Below, piece after piece: positions 9,938 to 20,288 of a stretch of 64,000 nt of DNA (within the stretch, counting starts at the first letter, position 1; each line of letters opens with the position of its first letter). The stretch is taken from contig NZ_RCWC01000018.1 of assembly GCF_018448935.1 (NCBI RefSeq), positions 33,267 through 97,266 on the forward strand, in the 5' to 3' direction. The DNA is from Photorhabdus noenieputensis. GTDB taxonomy: Bacteria; Pseudomonadota; Gammaproteobacteria; Enterobacterales; Enterobacteriaceae. The translations under genes were made by a program, and so were the position numbers. Under the pieces are notes generated by a model. The model searched no databases. It had not been told where the DNA came from and was given only the letters and a program-made list of their open reading frames with translations.

Positions 9938-11581
9938 CTACTGTTTAATTTTTTTCATATACAGTCGCTTAATATCCATATAATCCAATGGGTCTTTCCC
10001 TGAAAACCCTCCCACTGATGGGCTAACAAGCCGTACACTCACCCGGTAATAAACGGGAATCAGCACCGAGTCTTTATCCAGTTGAGACTCAGCTTGTTGG
10101 TATAGTTTCTTACGCTCAATAGCGTCCTTAGCGATTAATGCCTGCTCCAGATAGCTATCAAAATTTTTATTTTGATAGAAAGTTGTGTTATTACTGCTGT
10201 CTGACAGCAACATGTTTAAAAACGCTGTAGGTTCATTGTAATCCGCGCACCAGGTTGCTCTGGTCACCTCGTAATTCCCCTGATGGCGGCTTTCAAGAGA
10301 AGTTTTCCATTCCTGATTCTGCAAAATCACATCCGCTCCCAGATTCTTTTTCCACATGGAAGCGGCGGCAATAGCCTGCTGTTTGTTTTGCTCAGAGGTG
10401 TTGTATAACAATGTGAACTTCAATGGATTCGTCTGATTAAAGCCGGCCTGAGCCAACAATTCTCTCGCTCGTTTATTACGCTGCTCCTGTGTCCAGTTAG
10501 CCCATTCTGGCTTAACAAAATCGCCGCCACCGATAAATGTTGGCGTAAAACCATAAGCTGGTATTTGCCCCTGCCCCATAATTTTCCCCGCAATAATCTC
10601 CCTGTCGAGACTTAACTTGACGGCTTCACGGACTCTGACATCAGTAAACGGCGGTTTTTTATTGTTAATTTCGTAATAAAACGTACAAAGGTAAGGACTG
10701 ACACGAACCTGATCGGGGAGTTCTTTTTTCATTTTCTGATACAGAGTCGGCGGAATGGCGCTGTGGGTGATATTTATCTCTCCACTACGATAGCGGTTAA
10801 TATCACTGGTTTCAGATTGAAGGGGTAAGAGAGTCGCTTGACCAATAACTGTTTTTGCATTATTCCAATATCGAGGATTGCGTTCGAGCACTATCCGCTC
10901 ATTGACCACCCACTCTTTCAACGAATACGCCCCATTACCGACATAATTTTCTGGCAGCGTCCATTTATTACCTAATTTTTCAACCACATCCTTTTTCACC
11001 GGTTTCATTGCCGTATGGCTGAGCATACTGACGAAATAAGGCACGGGATGCGTTAAAGTAACTTGTAAACGATGATCATCCAGCGCTTTTACGCCTAACT
11101 GATCAGGAGATTTTTTACCCTTCAAAACATCACCAACATTTTCAACGTAAGCATGTTGAAGATAGCTGGCATAAGGTGAACCCACTTTGGGATCAGCTAA
11201 TCGCTGCCAACTATAGACAAAATCGTGGGCAGTGACCGGCGCTCCATCACTCCATTTAGCATTATCACGCAGATAAAACGTCCATACCTTGTAATCCTGA
11301 TTTTCCCAACGGGTCGCAACACCTGGCACGATTTCTCCCTCAGGGCCGGTACTCACTAGCCCTTCCAAGAGATTAAGAATAATGTTGGTTTCTGGTACAC
11401 CTTCAACTTTATGTGGATCAAGCGAAGCAACTTCCGTGCCATTATTAATAATAATTTGCTGTTTATCCGCAAGTTTCACACCATCTGGAAGTTCAACGGC
11501 AGACACGGCTGTAACAAGAAACGCTGATAATAAAAATATACAGGAAATAAACTTATATAATTTTAATTGTTTGATCTTCAT
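9938..11581 (-). CDS. oppA: Periplasmic oligopeptide-binding protein OppA (copy 2)
   Basis: This is a second, full-length OppA paralogue of 547 residues, immediately upstream of copy 1 in the same direction. It has its own signal peptide (LYKFISCIFLLSAFLVTAVSAVE) and the same domain layout; the two copies align from end to end with many substitutions. The 131-base gap between them could hold a promoter. The tandem arrangement probably widens the peptide range delivered to the single OppBCDF channel. E. coli has only one oppA here, so this is a lineage-specific duplication. Confidence 0.95.
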   Translation of the reverse strand: MKIKQLKLYKFISCIFLLSAFLVTAVSAVELPDGVKLADKQQIIINNGTEVASLDPHKVEGVPETNIILNLLEGLVSTGPEGEIVPGVATRWENQDYKVWTFYLRDNAKWSDGAPVTAHDFVYSWQRLADPKVGSPYASYLQHAYVENVGDVLKGKKSPDQLGVKALDDHRLQVTLTHPVPYFVSMLSHTAMKPVKKDVVEKLGNKWTLPENYVGNGAYSLKEWVVNERIVLERNPRYWNNAKTVIGQATLLPLQSETSDINRYRSGEINITHSAIPPTLYQKMKKELPDQVRVSPYLCTFYYEINNKKPPFTDVRVREAVKLSLDREIIAGKIMGQGQIPAYGFTPTFIGGGDFVKPEWANWTQEQRNKRARELLAQAGFNQTNPLKFTLLYNTSEQNKQQAIAAASMWKKNLGADVILQNQEWKTSLESRHQGNYEVTRATWCADYNEPTAFLNMLLSDSSNNTTFYQNKNFDSYLEQALIAKDAIERKKLYQQAESQLDKDSVLIPVYYRVSVRLVSPSVGGFSGKDPLDYMDIKRLYMKKIKQ

Positions 11582-12135
11582 TTTTTTCCTCCAGTTTGAT
11601 GGGCTTGCTCATTCCACATATCCCATCAAAGCCGGGATCTTCACATTATTTAGCCCAAAGTAACGGATTAAATATTAAAGCAGACTTATCATATCAGTCG
11701 TTAAAATATCGCTCCCATATTGCAAAAATCATCCTTACAAACAACTTAGTGCGACCTATTACATTAATTGATAAAACACGCCAATAACCATTATAACTAA
11801 TTGATATGCATGAAATTACCAACTTTAAACTTAACTAAAATAGTAAACAAATCTAGACCAAAGATGAAAATAAACATAATTTTAACAAATTGCAATCAAT
11901 GCAAATTAAAAACCTACATTCATCACAAAACAATGGTGGAAGCAACCAGTTACACATAGAGCTAATAGAAAAGAATAATTTAGAAAAATATTGGGTTATT
12001 TGTATAAAATTCAGGGAGTACCGGCAAAAGAAGCAGGAAAAGCCTATGATATAAGCTTTATAATAAAAATGATAAGAATATTATAATTTGTAATTTCACC
12101 AGAAAGAAAACTAACATCTTTTATCGTCAATCGTA
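11582..12135. other. AT-rich intergenic region upstream of the oppA genes
   Basis: These 554 bases separate the oppA operon start from the end of ychE. They are AT-rich and have no convincing open frame, tRNA or terminator. The oppA promoter and leader must lie within the part near 11582; I cannot place them exactly. Confidence 0.6.
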
Positions 12136-12780
12136 TCAAAGCAATCCTGGGAATAGTGCTTTGATCCCTGTCACAATCAGTTCAATCCCCAAAGACATCA
12201 ACAGTAGCCCCATAATTCGAGTGATAACGTTAATGCCCGTTTGACCAAGGTATTTGACGACTAAAGGTGCAGATCGAAATAATAACCAGCAGCAAAAAGC
12301 GAACAATGCACTAGTAAGCGCCAATCCAATAAAATTCTGCCATCCCTGATAACGAGAACTCCAAACAATACAAGAACTGATTGCACCGGGACCTGCCATT
12401 AACGGCAATGCCAGCGGCACAACCCCAACACTTTCTCTAATGGCGGTTTCTGATTTTTCCTGCTTATTCTGTTTGTCCTCTCCGAGCTTACCGTTAATCA
12501 TCGACATCGCGATGGTCACCACCAAAATCCCACCAGCAATACGAAAAGAGTCAATGGAAATGCCAAACATACGCAGTATCGAATCCCCCAACAACAAAGC
12601 TGTCCATAAAATGATGGCAACAGAAATATTGGCAATAAAATTGGTTCTATTACGAGCCGACTGCGCTTGATAATGCGTCATACTAATAAAAACCGGCAAA
12701 ATACCCACAGGATTGACCAGTGCAAACAAGCCAACAAAAAACTTAATGTAACCAGAAAAATCCAGCAGTAAGTCACCCAC
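12136..12780 (-). CDS. ychE: MarC/NAAT-family inner-membrane protein YchE
   Basis: YchE is a MarC-family inner-membrane protein of 214 residues with six hydrophobic segments. It has the conserved N-terminal FFVGLFALVNPVGILPVF and the central PLALPLMAGPGAIS re-entrant-type motif. Related proteins were proposed as amino-acid channels, but the substrate is not known. Position between adhE and the opp operon is conserved with E. coli. Confidence 0.93.
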   Translation of the reverse strand: MGDLLLDFSGYIKFFVGLFALVNPVGILPVFISMTHYQAQSARNRTNFIANISVAIILWTALLLGDSILRMFGISIDSFRIAGGILVVTIAMSMINGKLGEDKQNKQEKSETAIRESVGVVPLALPLMAGPGAISSCIVWSSRYQGWQNFIGLALTSALFAFCCWLLFRSAPLVVKYLGQTGINVITRIMGLLLMSLGIELIVTGIKALFPGLL

Positions 12781-13021
12781 AAATAACCTCTACAGAGTTA
12801 CGCTGTGTTATTAAAAATACTCTCATGACCGCTTACCCAAGAATCATAGAAAACTTAATTTTTTCTTCACTTTATACTGGCGAAGCCCCATTTTCCATCG
12901 ATCGTAACGCATTTTCCAATTTAAAATATCTTATATAACAAACTGTTAACCCAATATTTTCATTAGATTAAAAATTCAATCTTTTAACTCTATTTCCCCC
13001 CATAATAATTATCACTGACCT

Positions 13022-13041
13022 AAGCTGAAAGGAGTCAGCTT
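13022..13041 (+). promoter_or_regulatory. Hairpin with AAGGAG in the loop, adhE leader
   Basis: A perfect 7-bp stem, AAGCTGA / TCAGCTT, encloses the 6-base loop AAGGAG, which is a full Shine-Dalgarno sequence. The next start codon (ATG at 13050) is followed at once by a stop, so no peptide is encoded. The hairpin lies about 140 bases before adhE. Confidence 0.45.
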
Positions 13042-13050
13042 GGAATTTAT

Positions 13051-13064
13051 GTGATTAAGATCAA
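13051..13064 (+). promoter_or_regulatory. Candidate FNR site upstream of adhE
   Basis: GTGATTAAGATCAA matches the FNR palindrome TTGAT-N4-ATCAA in nine of ten defined positions. It is about 120 bases upstream of adhE, whose expression is anaerobic in relatives. The left half is also CRP-like (TGTGA). Confidence 0.4.
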
Positions 13065-13183
13065 TATATACTTAATACCAAATGGTAACCTGTAGCTACC
13101 AAAAAATCACCAAGCTAAATAGTCTAAAAAATACTTATTCATTGATATTAAAAGATTTTTAATATTTTCAGGAGTACTTCTTT

Positions 13184-15817
13184 ATGGCTGTAACTCATAT
13201 TACTGAACTGGACAAATTGGTTACCAAGGTAAAAAAAGCACAACGTGAATTTGCTAACTTTTCTCAGGAGCAAGTTGACAAAATCTTCCGCGCTGCGGCC
13301 CTTGCAGCAGCAGACGCACGTATTCCTTTAGCAAAATTAGCCGTAGCAGAATCCGGTATGGGCATTGTCGAAGACAAAGTAATCAAAAACCACTTTGCCT
13401 CCGAATATATCTATAACGCTTATAAAGATGATAAAACCTGCGGCATTTTGTCTGAAGACAAAACATTCGGCACCATCACTATCGCTGAGCCTATTGGCTT
13501 AATCTGCGGTATCGTGCCAACTACCAACCCAACATCTACCGCTATTTTTAAGGCCCTTATCAGCCTAAAAACCCGTAACGGCATTATTCTCTCCCCACAC
13601 CCTCGCGCTAAAAAAGCAACAATCAAAGCAGCGGAATTAGTTCTATTCGCTGCGGTTGCGGCGGGTGCGCCAAAAGATATTATTGGCTGGATTGATGAAC
13701 CCTCTGTTGAACTTTCCAACGCATTGATGCACCACCAGGACATCAATCTAATCCTGGCGACCGGTGGTCCCGGTATGGTAAAAGCGGCATACAGCTCTGG
13801 TAAACCCGCAATCGGCGTCGGTGCCGGTAACACCCCAGTTGTCATTGATGAATCGGCTGATATTAAACGTGCTATTGCGTCTATTCTGATGTCCAAAACC
13901 TTTGACAACGGCGTCATCTGTGCTTCAGAGCAGTCTGTTATTGTGGTGGATGCTGTTTATGAACAGGTTCGTAAACGATTTTTTACACATGGCGGTTATC
14001 TGTTACAAGGCGAGGAACTGAAAGCTGTTCAAAATATCATTCTAAAAAACGGTTCTCTAAATGCGGAGATTGTTGGTCAACCTGCAACAAAAATTGCCGA
14101 GATGGCAGGCATTAATGTTCCTGAAAGGACCAAGATCTTAATTGGCGAAGTGAGTTTGATTGATGAAACTGAGCCTTTTGCTCACGAAAAACTCTCCCCA
14201 TTGCTCGCTATGTACTGGGGTAATAGCTTTGAAGATGCCGTAGAAAAGGCAGAAAAATTAGTTGAAATGGGTGGAATTGGTCACACTTCCTGCTTGTATA
14301 CCGATCAGGACAATCAGGCGGCGCGAATCAAGTATTTCGGCGATAAAATGAAAACAGCTCGTATTTTAGTGAATACACCGGCTTCTCAGGGAGGCATCGG
14401 TGATCTCTACAACTTCAAACTTGCTCCATCTCTGACACTAGGTTGTGGCTCTTGGGGAGGTAATTCCATCTCTGAAAATGTAGGACCCAAACACCTCATC
14501 AACACCAAAACCGTGGCAAAAAGAGCAGAAAATATGCTGTGGCATAAACTTCCGAAATCAATTTACTTCCGTCGCGGTTCTCTGCCTGTGGCATTAGAAG
14601 AAGTTGCAACCGACGGTGCAAAACGCGCCTTTATCGTAACAGACCGTTTTTTATTCAATCATGGTTATGCTGATCAAGTCACTGATGTGCTGAAATCCCA
14701 CGGGATAGAAACAGAAGTTTTCTTTGAAGTTGAAGCAGATCCTACTCTAAGCACTGTTCGTAAAGGTGCGGCACAAATGCACTCATTCAAACCGGATATC
14801 ATTATTGCCCTAGGGGGAGGTTCCCCAATGGATGCGGCCAAAATTATGTGGGTGATGTATGAACATCCTGAAACTCATTTCGAAGAGCTAGCTCTACGAT
14901 TTATGGATATCCGTAAACGCATCTATAGATTCCCCAAAATGGGGATTAAAGCGAAAATGGTAGCCATTACCACAACTTCCGGTACCGGTTCTGAAGTAAC
15001 ACCATTTGCAGTTGTTACTGATGATGCAACCGGCCAAAAATATCCGCTGGCTGATTATGAATTGACTCCTAATATAGCTATCGTTGATGCCAATCTTGTA
15101 ATGGATATGCCGAAATCACTATGTGCTTTCGGTGGACTGGATGCCATCACCCATTCTCTGGAAGCTTACGTATCGGTCTTAGCAAACGAATATTCTGACG
15201 GACAAGCACTGCAAGCGCTAAAACTACTAAAAGAGTTCCTTCCTGCCAGTTATCACGAAGGTGCCACTAACCCAGTTGCCCGTGAACGGGTCCATAATGC
15301 AGCCACTATTGCAGGGATTGCATTTGCTAACGCTTTCTTGGGTGTATGTCACTCAATGGCGCATAAACTAGGTTCTGAATTCCATATCCCTCATGGCCTG
15401 GCTAACGCACTGCTAATTTGTAACGTTATTCGCTATAACGCTAACGATAACCCAACCAAACAGACTGCATTCAGCCAATATGACCGCCCACAGGCTCGCC
15501 GCCGTTACGCTGAAATTGCCGATCACCTCGGATTATCCGCCACAGGTGACCGCACTGTTACCAAAATCGAAAAATTGTTAGCCTGGCTAGAACAGCTCAA
15601 ATCTGAGCTAGGTATTCCAACATCTATCCGCGAAGCGGGCGTTCAAGAGGCTGACTTCCTGGCAAAAATTGATAAGTTATCTGAAGATGCTTTCGACGAC
15701 CAATGTACCGGCGCTAATCCACGCTACCCGCTGATTTCTGAGCTGAAACAATTGCTGTTGGATTCATACTATGGGCGAGAATTCATAGAAACTGTTGCAA
15801 CAGAGGAAAGCCGGTAA
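13184..15817 (+). CDS. adhE: Bifunctional acetaldehyde-CoA/alcohol dehydrogenase AdhE
   Basis: AdhE reduces acetyl-CoA to acetaldehyde and then to ethanol during fermentation, and it assembles into spirosomes. It has 877 residues. The N-terminal aldehyde dehydrogenase half (about 1-440) has catalytic Cys246 in GVICASEQ. The C-terminal iron-dependent alcohol dehydrogenase half (about 450-870) has GGGSPMDAAK for NADH and the iron ligands in FGGLDAITHSLEAY and SMAHKLGSEFHIPHG. It is about 14 residues shorter than E. coli AdhE, mostly at the C-terminus. The ribosome site is CAGGAG with good spacing. Confidence 0.98.
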   Translation: MAVTHITELDKLVTKVKKAQREFANFSQEQVDKIFRAAALAAADARIPLAKLAVAESGMGIVEDKVIKNHFASEYIYNAYKDDKTCGILSEDKTFGTITIAEPIGLICGIVPTTNPTSTAIFKALISLKTRNGIILSPHPRAKKATIKAAELVLFAAVAAGAPKDIIGWIDEPSVELSNALMHHQDINLILATGGPGMVKAAYSSGKPAIGVGAGNTPVVIDESADIKRAIASILMSKTFDNGVICASEQSVIVVDAVYEQVRKRFFTHGGYLLQGEELKAVQNIILKNGSLNAEIVGQPATKIAEMAGINVPERTKILIGEVSLIDETEPFAHEKLSPLLAMYWGNSFEDAVEKAEKLVEMGGIGHTSCLYTDQDNQAARIKYFGDKMKTARILVNTPASQGGIGDLYNFKLAPSLTLGCGSWGGNSISENVGPKHLINTKTVAKRAENMLWHKLPKSIYFRRGSLPVALEEVATDGAKRAFIVTDRFLFNHGYADQVTDVLKSHGIETEVFFEVEADPTLSTVRKGAAQMHSFKPDIIIALGGGSPMDAAKIMWVMYEHPETHFEELALRFMDIRKRIYRFPKMGIKAKMVAITTTSGTGSEVTPFAVVTDDATGQKYPLADYELTPNIAIVDANLVMDMPKSLCAFGGLDAITHSLEAYVSVLANEYSDGQALQALKLLKEFLPASYHEGATNPVARERVHNAATIAGIAFANAFLGVCHSMAHKLGSEFHIPHGLANALLICNVIRYNANDNPTKQTAFSQYDRPQARRRYAEIADHLGLSATGDRTVTKIEKLLAWLEQLKSELGIPTSIREAGVQEADFLAKIDKLSEDAFDDQCTGANPRYPLISELKQLLLDSYYGREFIETVATEESR

Positions 15818-15849
15818 GAACAAATTTATTAACTGATTAAATACCACTT

Positions 15850-15873
15850 AAGGGTGCTGATATCAGCGCCCTT
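15850..15873 (+). terminator. Terminator after adhE
   Basis: The inverted repeat AAGGGTGCTGA / TCAGCGCCCTT (11 bp with one G-T wobble, 2-base centre) starts 33 bases after the adhE stop. The T-run is short. Confidence 0.65.
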
Positions 15874-15947
15874 TAACTTACCTCTGCCCTATTGTTAATA
15901 CAAACTCTCAAACAGAACATCTGACCGCTTCATAGAAAAGCTATCCA

Positions 15948-16553
15948 TTACATGTTGCTTCTTTTACTTTTTCTCGCCTCACTGACAGCATCCATATAGT
16001 GCTTACGGCAAACAGAAACATATTTTTCATTGCCACCGATATCAACTTGCTCGCCATCATAAATGACCACACCGTCACTATCCAAACGTAATGTACGGTT
16101 TGCCTTGCGTCCACAGTAACAGATAGTTTTCAATTCAACTAACTTATCAGCCCACGCCAAAAGATACTGGCTACCGCTAAAAAGCTCGCCCCTAAAATCA
16201 GTTCTCAGCCCATAACAAAGAACCGGAATATCATCATAATCAGTCACCTTACATAGCTGTTCAATCTGTGCTTTCGTGAGAAAATGGCACTCATCAATCA
16301 GCACACAATGCACTTTTGCCTGCTTATTTTCATTCCTGATCAACTCACCAATATCCGTCTGTTGACTAAACAACAGCGCATCAGCAGATAATCCAATCCG
16401 AGAATTGACTTTTCCCTTCTCAAACCGGGTGTCAATTTCTGCGGTAAACACCAGCGTTCTCATCCCTCTTTCATTATAGTTATAAGACGATTGCAACAGG
16501 GATGTCGATTTCCCAGCATTCATTGCGGAGTAATAAAAATAAAGTTGAGCCAT
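15948..16553 (-). CDS. tdk: Thymidine kinase
   Basis: Thymidine kinase of the type II (non-viral) family phosphorylates thymidine to dTMP with ATP in the pyrimidine salvage pathway. It has 201 residues. The Walker A motif SAMNAGKS lies at residues 9-16, and the DECHFL segment holds the catalytic Asp-Glu. The zinc-binding cysteines are in CYCGRKA and the downstream VSVCRKH. The position between adhE and hns is the same as in E. coli. Confidence 0.97.
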   Translation of the reverse strand: MAQLYFYYSAMNAGKSTSLLQSSYNYNERGMRTLVFTAEIDTRFEKGKVNSRIGLSADALLFSQQTDIGELIRNENKQAKVHCVLIDECHFLTKAQIEQLCKVTDYDDIPVLCYGLRTDFRGELFSGSQYLLAWADKLVELKTICYCGRKANRTLRLDSDGVVIYDGEQVDIGGNEKYVSVCRKHYMDAVSEARKSKRSNM

Positions 16554-17197
16554 CAGCCCTACCCCTTAACAAAATTTATAAAGCCATATAGTCAGATGAG
16601 TTTACCATAAACTTTAGGCGTGATTATCCATCCCAGTGAGCCGCACCGGTTGGTATAGCGAAATATTTAGCTTAGTGATGTCTTAATGATTCATGACCTC
16701 CATCACACCAGCCGAGTAATAAAGCGCATTTGAATGACAAATGTTCATGTTTAAATTAAGAAATGAAAGCCAGGTTGATTTGTTGCATATCGTATGCAAA
16801 TTAATAATATGCGTGATTTACCTCCAGAAAATGGTAACGGTAAATCAGCGATAACTCATGGATTAGTCATAAGTTTTTTTTAACTTAGTATTATTCTGCT
16901 TTAGCGGGTATGATAAGAAACAGTTAAAATTACTTACCGATTTAGTATATACCTGGTTTATAAATTAGAGAGATTATCATGTCACCTCTTTGTTAAAGGT
17001 ACCCTGAACATGTTATTGGGGAATGACAATCGAAATAGCTGTATAAAAAGCGCTATATAACTTTTGTAAAGAAATTACGTTTAAAAAAAAGAGCCATTTT
17101 ATCCGAATATGATAAATTGACTATTGCAGAAAATAAAATAGCATTCTATTATTATATCCACATCAGCCATCATCATTAATAATTTGAGACCAGGACA
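16554..17197. other. Long hns-tdk intergenic region
   Basis: These 644 bases separate divergent tdk and hns. The sequence is AT-rich and curved-looking, as expected for an autoregulated hns promoter. I see no open frame longer than a few codons, no RNA gene and no clear repeat. Confidence 0.55.
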
Positions 17198-17602
17198 ATG
17201 AGCGATTTAAAAACCCTAAATAACATCCGTACTTTACGAGCTCAAGCAAGAGAATGCCAACTTGAGTTCTTGGATGAAATACTTGAAAAACTGACCGTCG
17301 TTGTTGAAGAGCGTCGTGAAGAAGAAAGTCAGGTACAAGCTGAATTAGAAGAACGTACACGTAAATTGGAAGAAGTTCGTAAAATGATTCTTGACCAAGG
17401 AATTGATCCAAGCGAATTACTTCAGACAATGAGCGCCGGCAAATCTGCTGGTAAAGCAAAACGTCCTGCTCGTCCAGCTAAATACCAATATGTTGATACA
17501 AACGGTGAAACTAAAACTTGGACTGGCCAAGGACGTACACCTGCCGTTATCAAAAAAGCAATTGAAGAAGAAGGAAGAACCCTGGAAAGTTTCTTACTCT
17601 AA
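17198..17602 (+). CDS. hns: Nucleoid-associated silencer H-NS
   Basis: H-NS binds curved AT-rich DNA and silences horizontally acquired genes. It has 134 residues. The N-terminal coiled-coil oligomerisation domain covers about 1-80, a Lys/Ala-rich linker about 80-92, and the C-terminal DNA-binding domain about 93-134 contains TWTGQGRTP, the AT-hook-like minor-groove motif. The AT-rich PVC region in this window is a likely target. AGACCAGGACA gives a ribosome site 8 bases before the ATG. Confidence 0.97.
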   Translation: MSDLKTLNNIRTLRAQARECQLEFLDEILEKLTVVVEERREEESQVQAELEERTRKLEEVRKMILDQGIDPSELLQTMSAGKSAGKAKRPARPAKYQYVDTNGETKTWTGQGRTPAVIKKAIEEEGRTLESFLL

Positions 17603-17629
17603 TTCATTGTTTTTAAAGTTAATTTAATT

Positions 17630-17664
17630 AAAAACACCCTTTTAAAATAGAAGGGTGTTTTTAT
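17630..17664 (+). terminator. Terminator after hns
   Basis: The perfect 12-bp inverted repeat AAAAACACCCTT / AAGGGTGTTTTT has a 9-base loop and ends in a T-run. It lies 27 bases after the hns stop. Confidence 0.9.
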
Positions 17665-17873
17665 TATTAAACAGCTTAGATAACAAAAGAATTAATGTCT
17701 ATTGAATGAGCGTGTATAAGTATCCTTGGGAAGGATTTAGTCGGATTGCACGTTTTTCTATCATTTCTTTACGATAAAGCAGGCTAGTTACTCGTTTAGC
17801 CAATGCCTGGGTAAATTAATAGTCAAACAGACGTAACTATTTACTTCCCTCTGGTCACTGTCGTTGATTCAAT

Positions 17874-17896
17874 AGAAAAGGAGCCAATGGCTCCTT
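17874..17896 (-). terminator. Terminator of the galU-ugd-epimerase unit
   Basis: On the minus strand AAGGAGCC-ATT-GGCTCCTT is followed by TTCTATT. The perfect 8-bp stem starts 4 bases after the stop of the epimerase gene and is the natural end of the transcript. Confidence 0.75.
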
Positions 17897-17899
17897 ATC

Positions 17900-18913
17900 T
17901 TATTTAGACTTATGATAGAAACTCAAATACCACTCTACAAACTGCTTCACACCCTGCTTCACAGGTGTATTTGGTGCAAACCCTATTTTTTGGAAAATGT
18001 CACTTGAGTCAGCACAGGTAGACAGAACATCACCATCTTGCATGGGCATAAAATTTTTCTTAGCCTGAATGCCTAATGATTCTTCTATTGCCTCAATAAA
18101 ATCACCTAGTCTAGTTGGTTGACCATTACCAATATTATAAATACAGTAAGGGGCAGAGCTGGCAGATATTTGTCCATCTTCAACCGTCCAGCTCTCATTT
18201 GGTACGGGAATGATGTCCTGCAATCTGATTATTGATTCAACGATATCATCTATATAAGTAAAATCTCTAACCATATTGCCGTGGTTATAAACATCAATAG
18301 GCTGCCCTGATAACATAGCCTTGGTGAACTTAAATAAAGCCATATCTGGACGTCCCCACGGGCCATATACGGTAAAAAAACGCAAGCCCGTTGTTGGCAA
18401 CTGATAAAGATGAGAGTAACTGTGAGACATTAATTCATCTGACTTTTTCGTTGCCGCATATAGTGAAACTGGATGATCAACTGAATCGTTTGTAGAAAAC
18501 GGTTGCTTTCTATTTAATCCATAAACAGAACTAGAAGAAGAATATAATAAATGCTCAACATTATTGTGACGGCAACCTTCCAGAATATTGATATGCCCTA
18601 TTATATTCGAATCAATGTAAGCCATTGGGTTTTGCAACGAATAGCGAACACCCGCCTGAGCTCCTAGGTGGATAACTCGCTGAAATTGGTGTCGAGAAAA
18701 AAGATCGGGAATGGCTATTCTGTCAGCTAAATCCAGCTTTTCAAATTTAAAACCTGGCTTATCAAATAATAGATCTAACCGTGCTTGTTTGAGACTCACA
18801 TCATAATAGTCATTAAGGTTGTCGATACCTACAACCTCATGCCCCATTTGTAATAATCTCTGGCTAACATGAAAGCCAATAAAACCAGCAGCACCTGTGA
18901 CTAAGAATTTCAT
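17900..18913 (-). CDS. UDP-glucuronate 4-epimerase family protein
   Basis: This 337-residue extended short-chain dehydrogenase/reductase probably converts UDP-glucuronate to UDP-galacturonate. The NAD-binding motif GAAGFIGFHV is at the N-terminus, the catalytic Tyr-x-x-x-Lys is in SLYAATKKSDE, and GLRFFTVYGPWGRPDMALFKFTKAM is the signature of the UDP-glucuronate epimerase group. It starts 8 bases after ugd, which makes its substrate, in a galU-ugd-epimerase unit. The product would feed capsule or lipopolysaccharide synthesis. The reaction is inferred from family and context. Confidence 0.88.
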   Translation of the reverse strand: MKFLVTGAAGFIGFHVSQRLLQMGHEVVGIDNLNDYYDVSLKQARLDLLFDKPGFKFEKLDLADRIAIPDLFSRHQFQRVIHLGAQAGVRYSLQNPMAYIDSNIIGHINILEGCRHNNVEHLLYSSSSSVYGLNRKQPFSTNDSVDHPVSLYAATKKSDELMSHSYSHLYQLPTTGLRFFTVYGPWGRPDMALFKFTKAMLSGQPIDVYNHGNMVRDFTYIDDIVESIIRLQDIIPVPNESWTVEDGQISASSAPYCIYNIGNGQPTRLGDFIEAIEESLGIQAKKNFMPMQDGDVLSTCADSSDIFQKIGFAPNTPVKQGVKQFVEWYLSFYHKSK

Positions 18914-18921
18914 TGTATTAC

Positions 18922-20265
18922 TCAGATAACTGGATTAATGGATGCACCACGACCAATCCCATAATAAGTAAAACCCCGGGATTGCAGGCGTTCAGGATCA
19001 TAGAGATTCCGGCCATCAAAGATAACCGGCGTTTTGAGAGACGCTTTGATGGCATCAAAATCTGGTGCACGAAAACTTTGCCATTCCGTACAAATGATCA
19101 AGGCATCGGCCCCCTTAAGCGCCGCTTCTTTGGTCCCCATCAATAATAGATCATCGCGCTGACCATAAATACGCTGAGCTTCCTGCATCGCCTCAGGATC
19201 GTAAGCCTGTATTTTGGCTCCCGCCTGCCATAATGCTTCCATCAAAACACGGCTTGACGCTTCTCGCATATCATCGGTATTCGGTTTGAACGATAATCCC
19301 CAGACAGAAAATGTCTTACCGGATAAATCTTCACCGAAATGGCGCGTTACAAAAGAAGGCAATTTATGCTTTTGCAGTTCATTCACTTGCTCTACAGCAC
19401 GAAGAATTTTAGGCTGATAACCAATTTGCTCTGCGGTACGAATCAACGCTTGCACATCTTTTGGGAAACAGGAGCCACCATAACCACAGCCTGGATAGAT
19501 AAAATGATAGCCAATACGGGAATCAGAACCAATTCCTTGACGAACATGCTCGATGTCAGCACCAAGCATTTCAGCTAAATTAGATATCTCATTCATAAAA
19601 CTGATTTTCGTTGCCAACATACAGTTAGCCGCATACTTCGTCAGTTCTGCACTACGGATATCCATCACAATCATACGATCATGATTACGATTAAATGGTT
19701 CGTACAATTCATGCATCAGGTCAACAACTCTTTCATTGTCGCACCCAATAATAATCCGCTCAGGACGCATACAATCTGCAACAGCCGCACCTTCTTTAAG
19801 GAACTCAGGGTTAGAAACCACATCAAATGGAATATCAATATTACGTTGACGCAGAGTCTCATTAACAACGGCATTAACTTTATCTGCGGTACCAACAGGA
19901 ACCGTAGATTTATCAATAATAACCTTATAGCTATCCATATATTCGGCAATAGTACGGGCAACCGCTGTCACATACTTTAAATCTGCTGAACCATCTTCAT
20001 CAGGAGGAGTGCCGACAGCAATAAATTGTAATTTACCGTGCGCAACACCGGCCTTTGCATCCGTACTAAAATTCAGGCGGCCTTCTTCATAATTTTTTTT
20101 AACCAGCGGAGCTAAGCCAGGTTCAAAAATGGGAATTTGACCATTTTTCAAATGTTCAACTTTATTTGCATCTATATCAATACAAAGAACATCATGACCG
20201 ACTTCTGCTAAAACCGCCGCCTGAACCAAGCCAACATAACCAATACCAAATACCGTAACTTTCAT
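18922..20265 (-). CDS. ugd: UDP-glucose 6-dehydrogenase
   Basis: Ugd oxidises UDP-glucose twice with NAD to UDP-glucuronate. It has 447 residues. The Rossmann start is [13 protein letters not shown], the catalytic Cys lies in [10 protein letters not shown] (about residue 260), and the C-terminal UDP-binding domain includes [16 protein letters not shown]. It sits directly behind galU, which supplies UDP-glucose. UDP-glucuronate also feeds the aminoarabinose modification of lipid A that protects against insect antimicrobial peptides. Confidence 0.96.
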   Translation of the reverse strand: MKVTVFGIGYVGLVQAAVLAEVGHDVLCIDIDANKVEHLKNGQIPIFEPGLAPLVKKNYEEGRLNFSTDAKAGVAHGKLQFIAVGTPPDEDGSADLKYVTAVARTIAEYMDSYKVIIDKSTVPVGTADKVNAVVNETLRQRNIDIPFDVVSNPEFLKEGAAVADCMRPERIIIGCDNERVVDLMHELYEPFNRNHDRMIVMDIRSAELTKYAANCMLATKISFMNEISNLAEMLGADIEHVRQGIGSDSRIGYHFIYPGCGYGGSCFPKDVQALIRTAEQIGYQPKILRAVEQVNELQKHKLPSFVTRHFGEDLSGKTFSVWGLSFKPNTDDMREASSRVLMEALWQAGAKIQAYDPEAMQEAQRIYGQRDDLLLMGTKEAALKGADALIICTEWQSFRAPDFDAIKASLKTPVIFDGRNLYDPERLQSRGFTYYGIGRGASINPVI

Positions 20266-20288
20266 ATGATACCCAAATTTCCGTAAAA

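Larger units (their letters stand above)
12781..13183. other. adhE leader region
   Basis: These 403 bases are the divergent control region of ychE and adhE. They hold a perfect hairpin at 13022-13041 and an FNR-like site at 13051-13064 (listed separately). The remainder is AT-rich with no gene. E. coli adhE also has a long structured leader. Confidence 0.6.
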
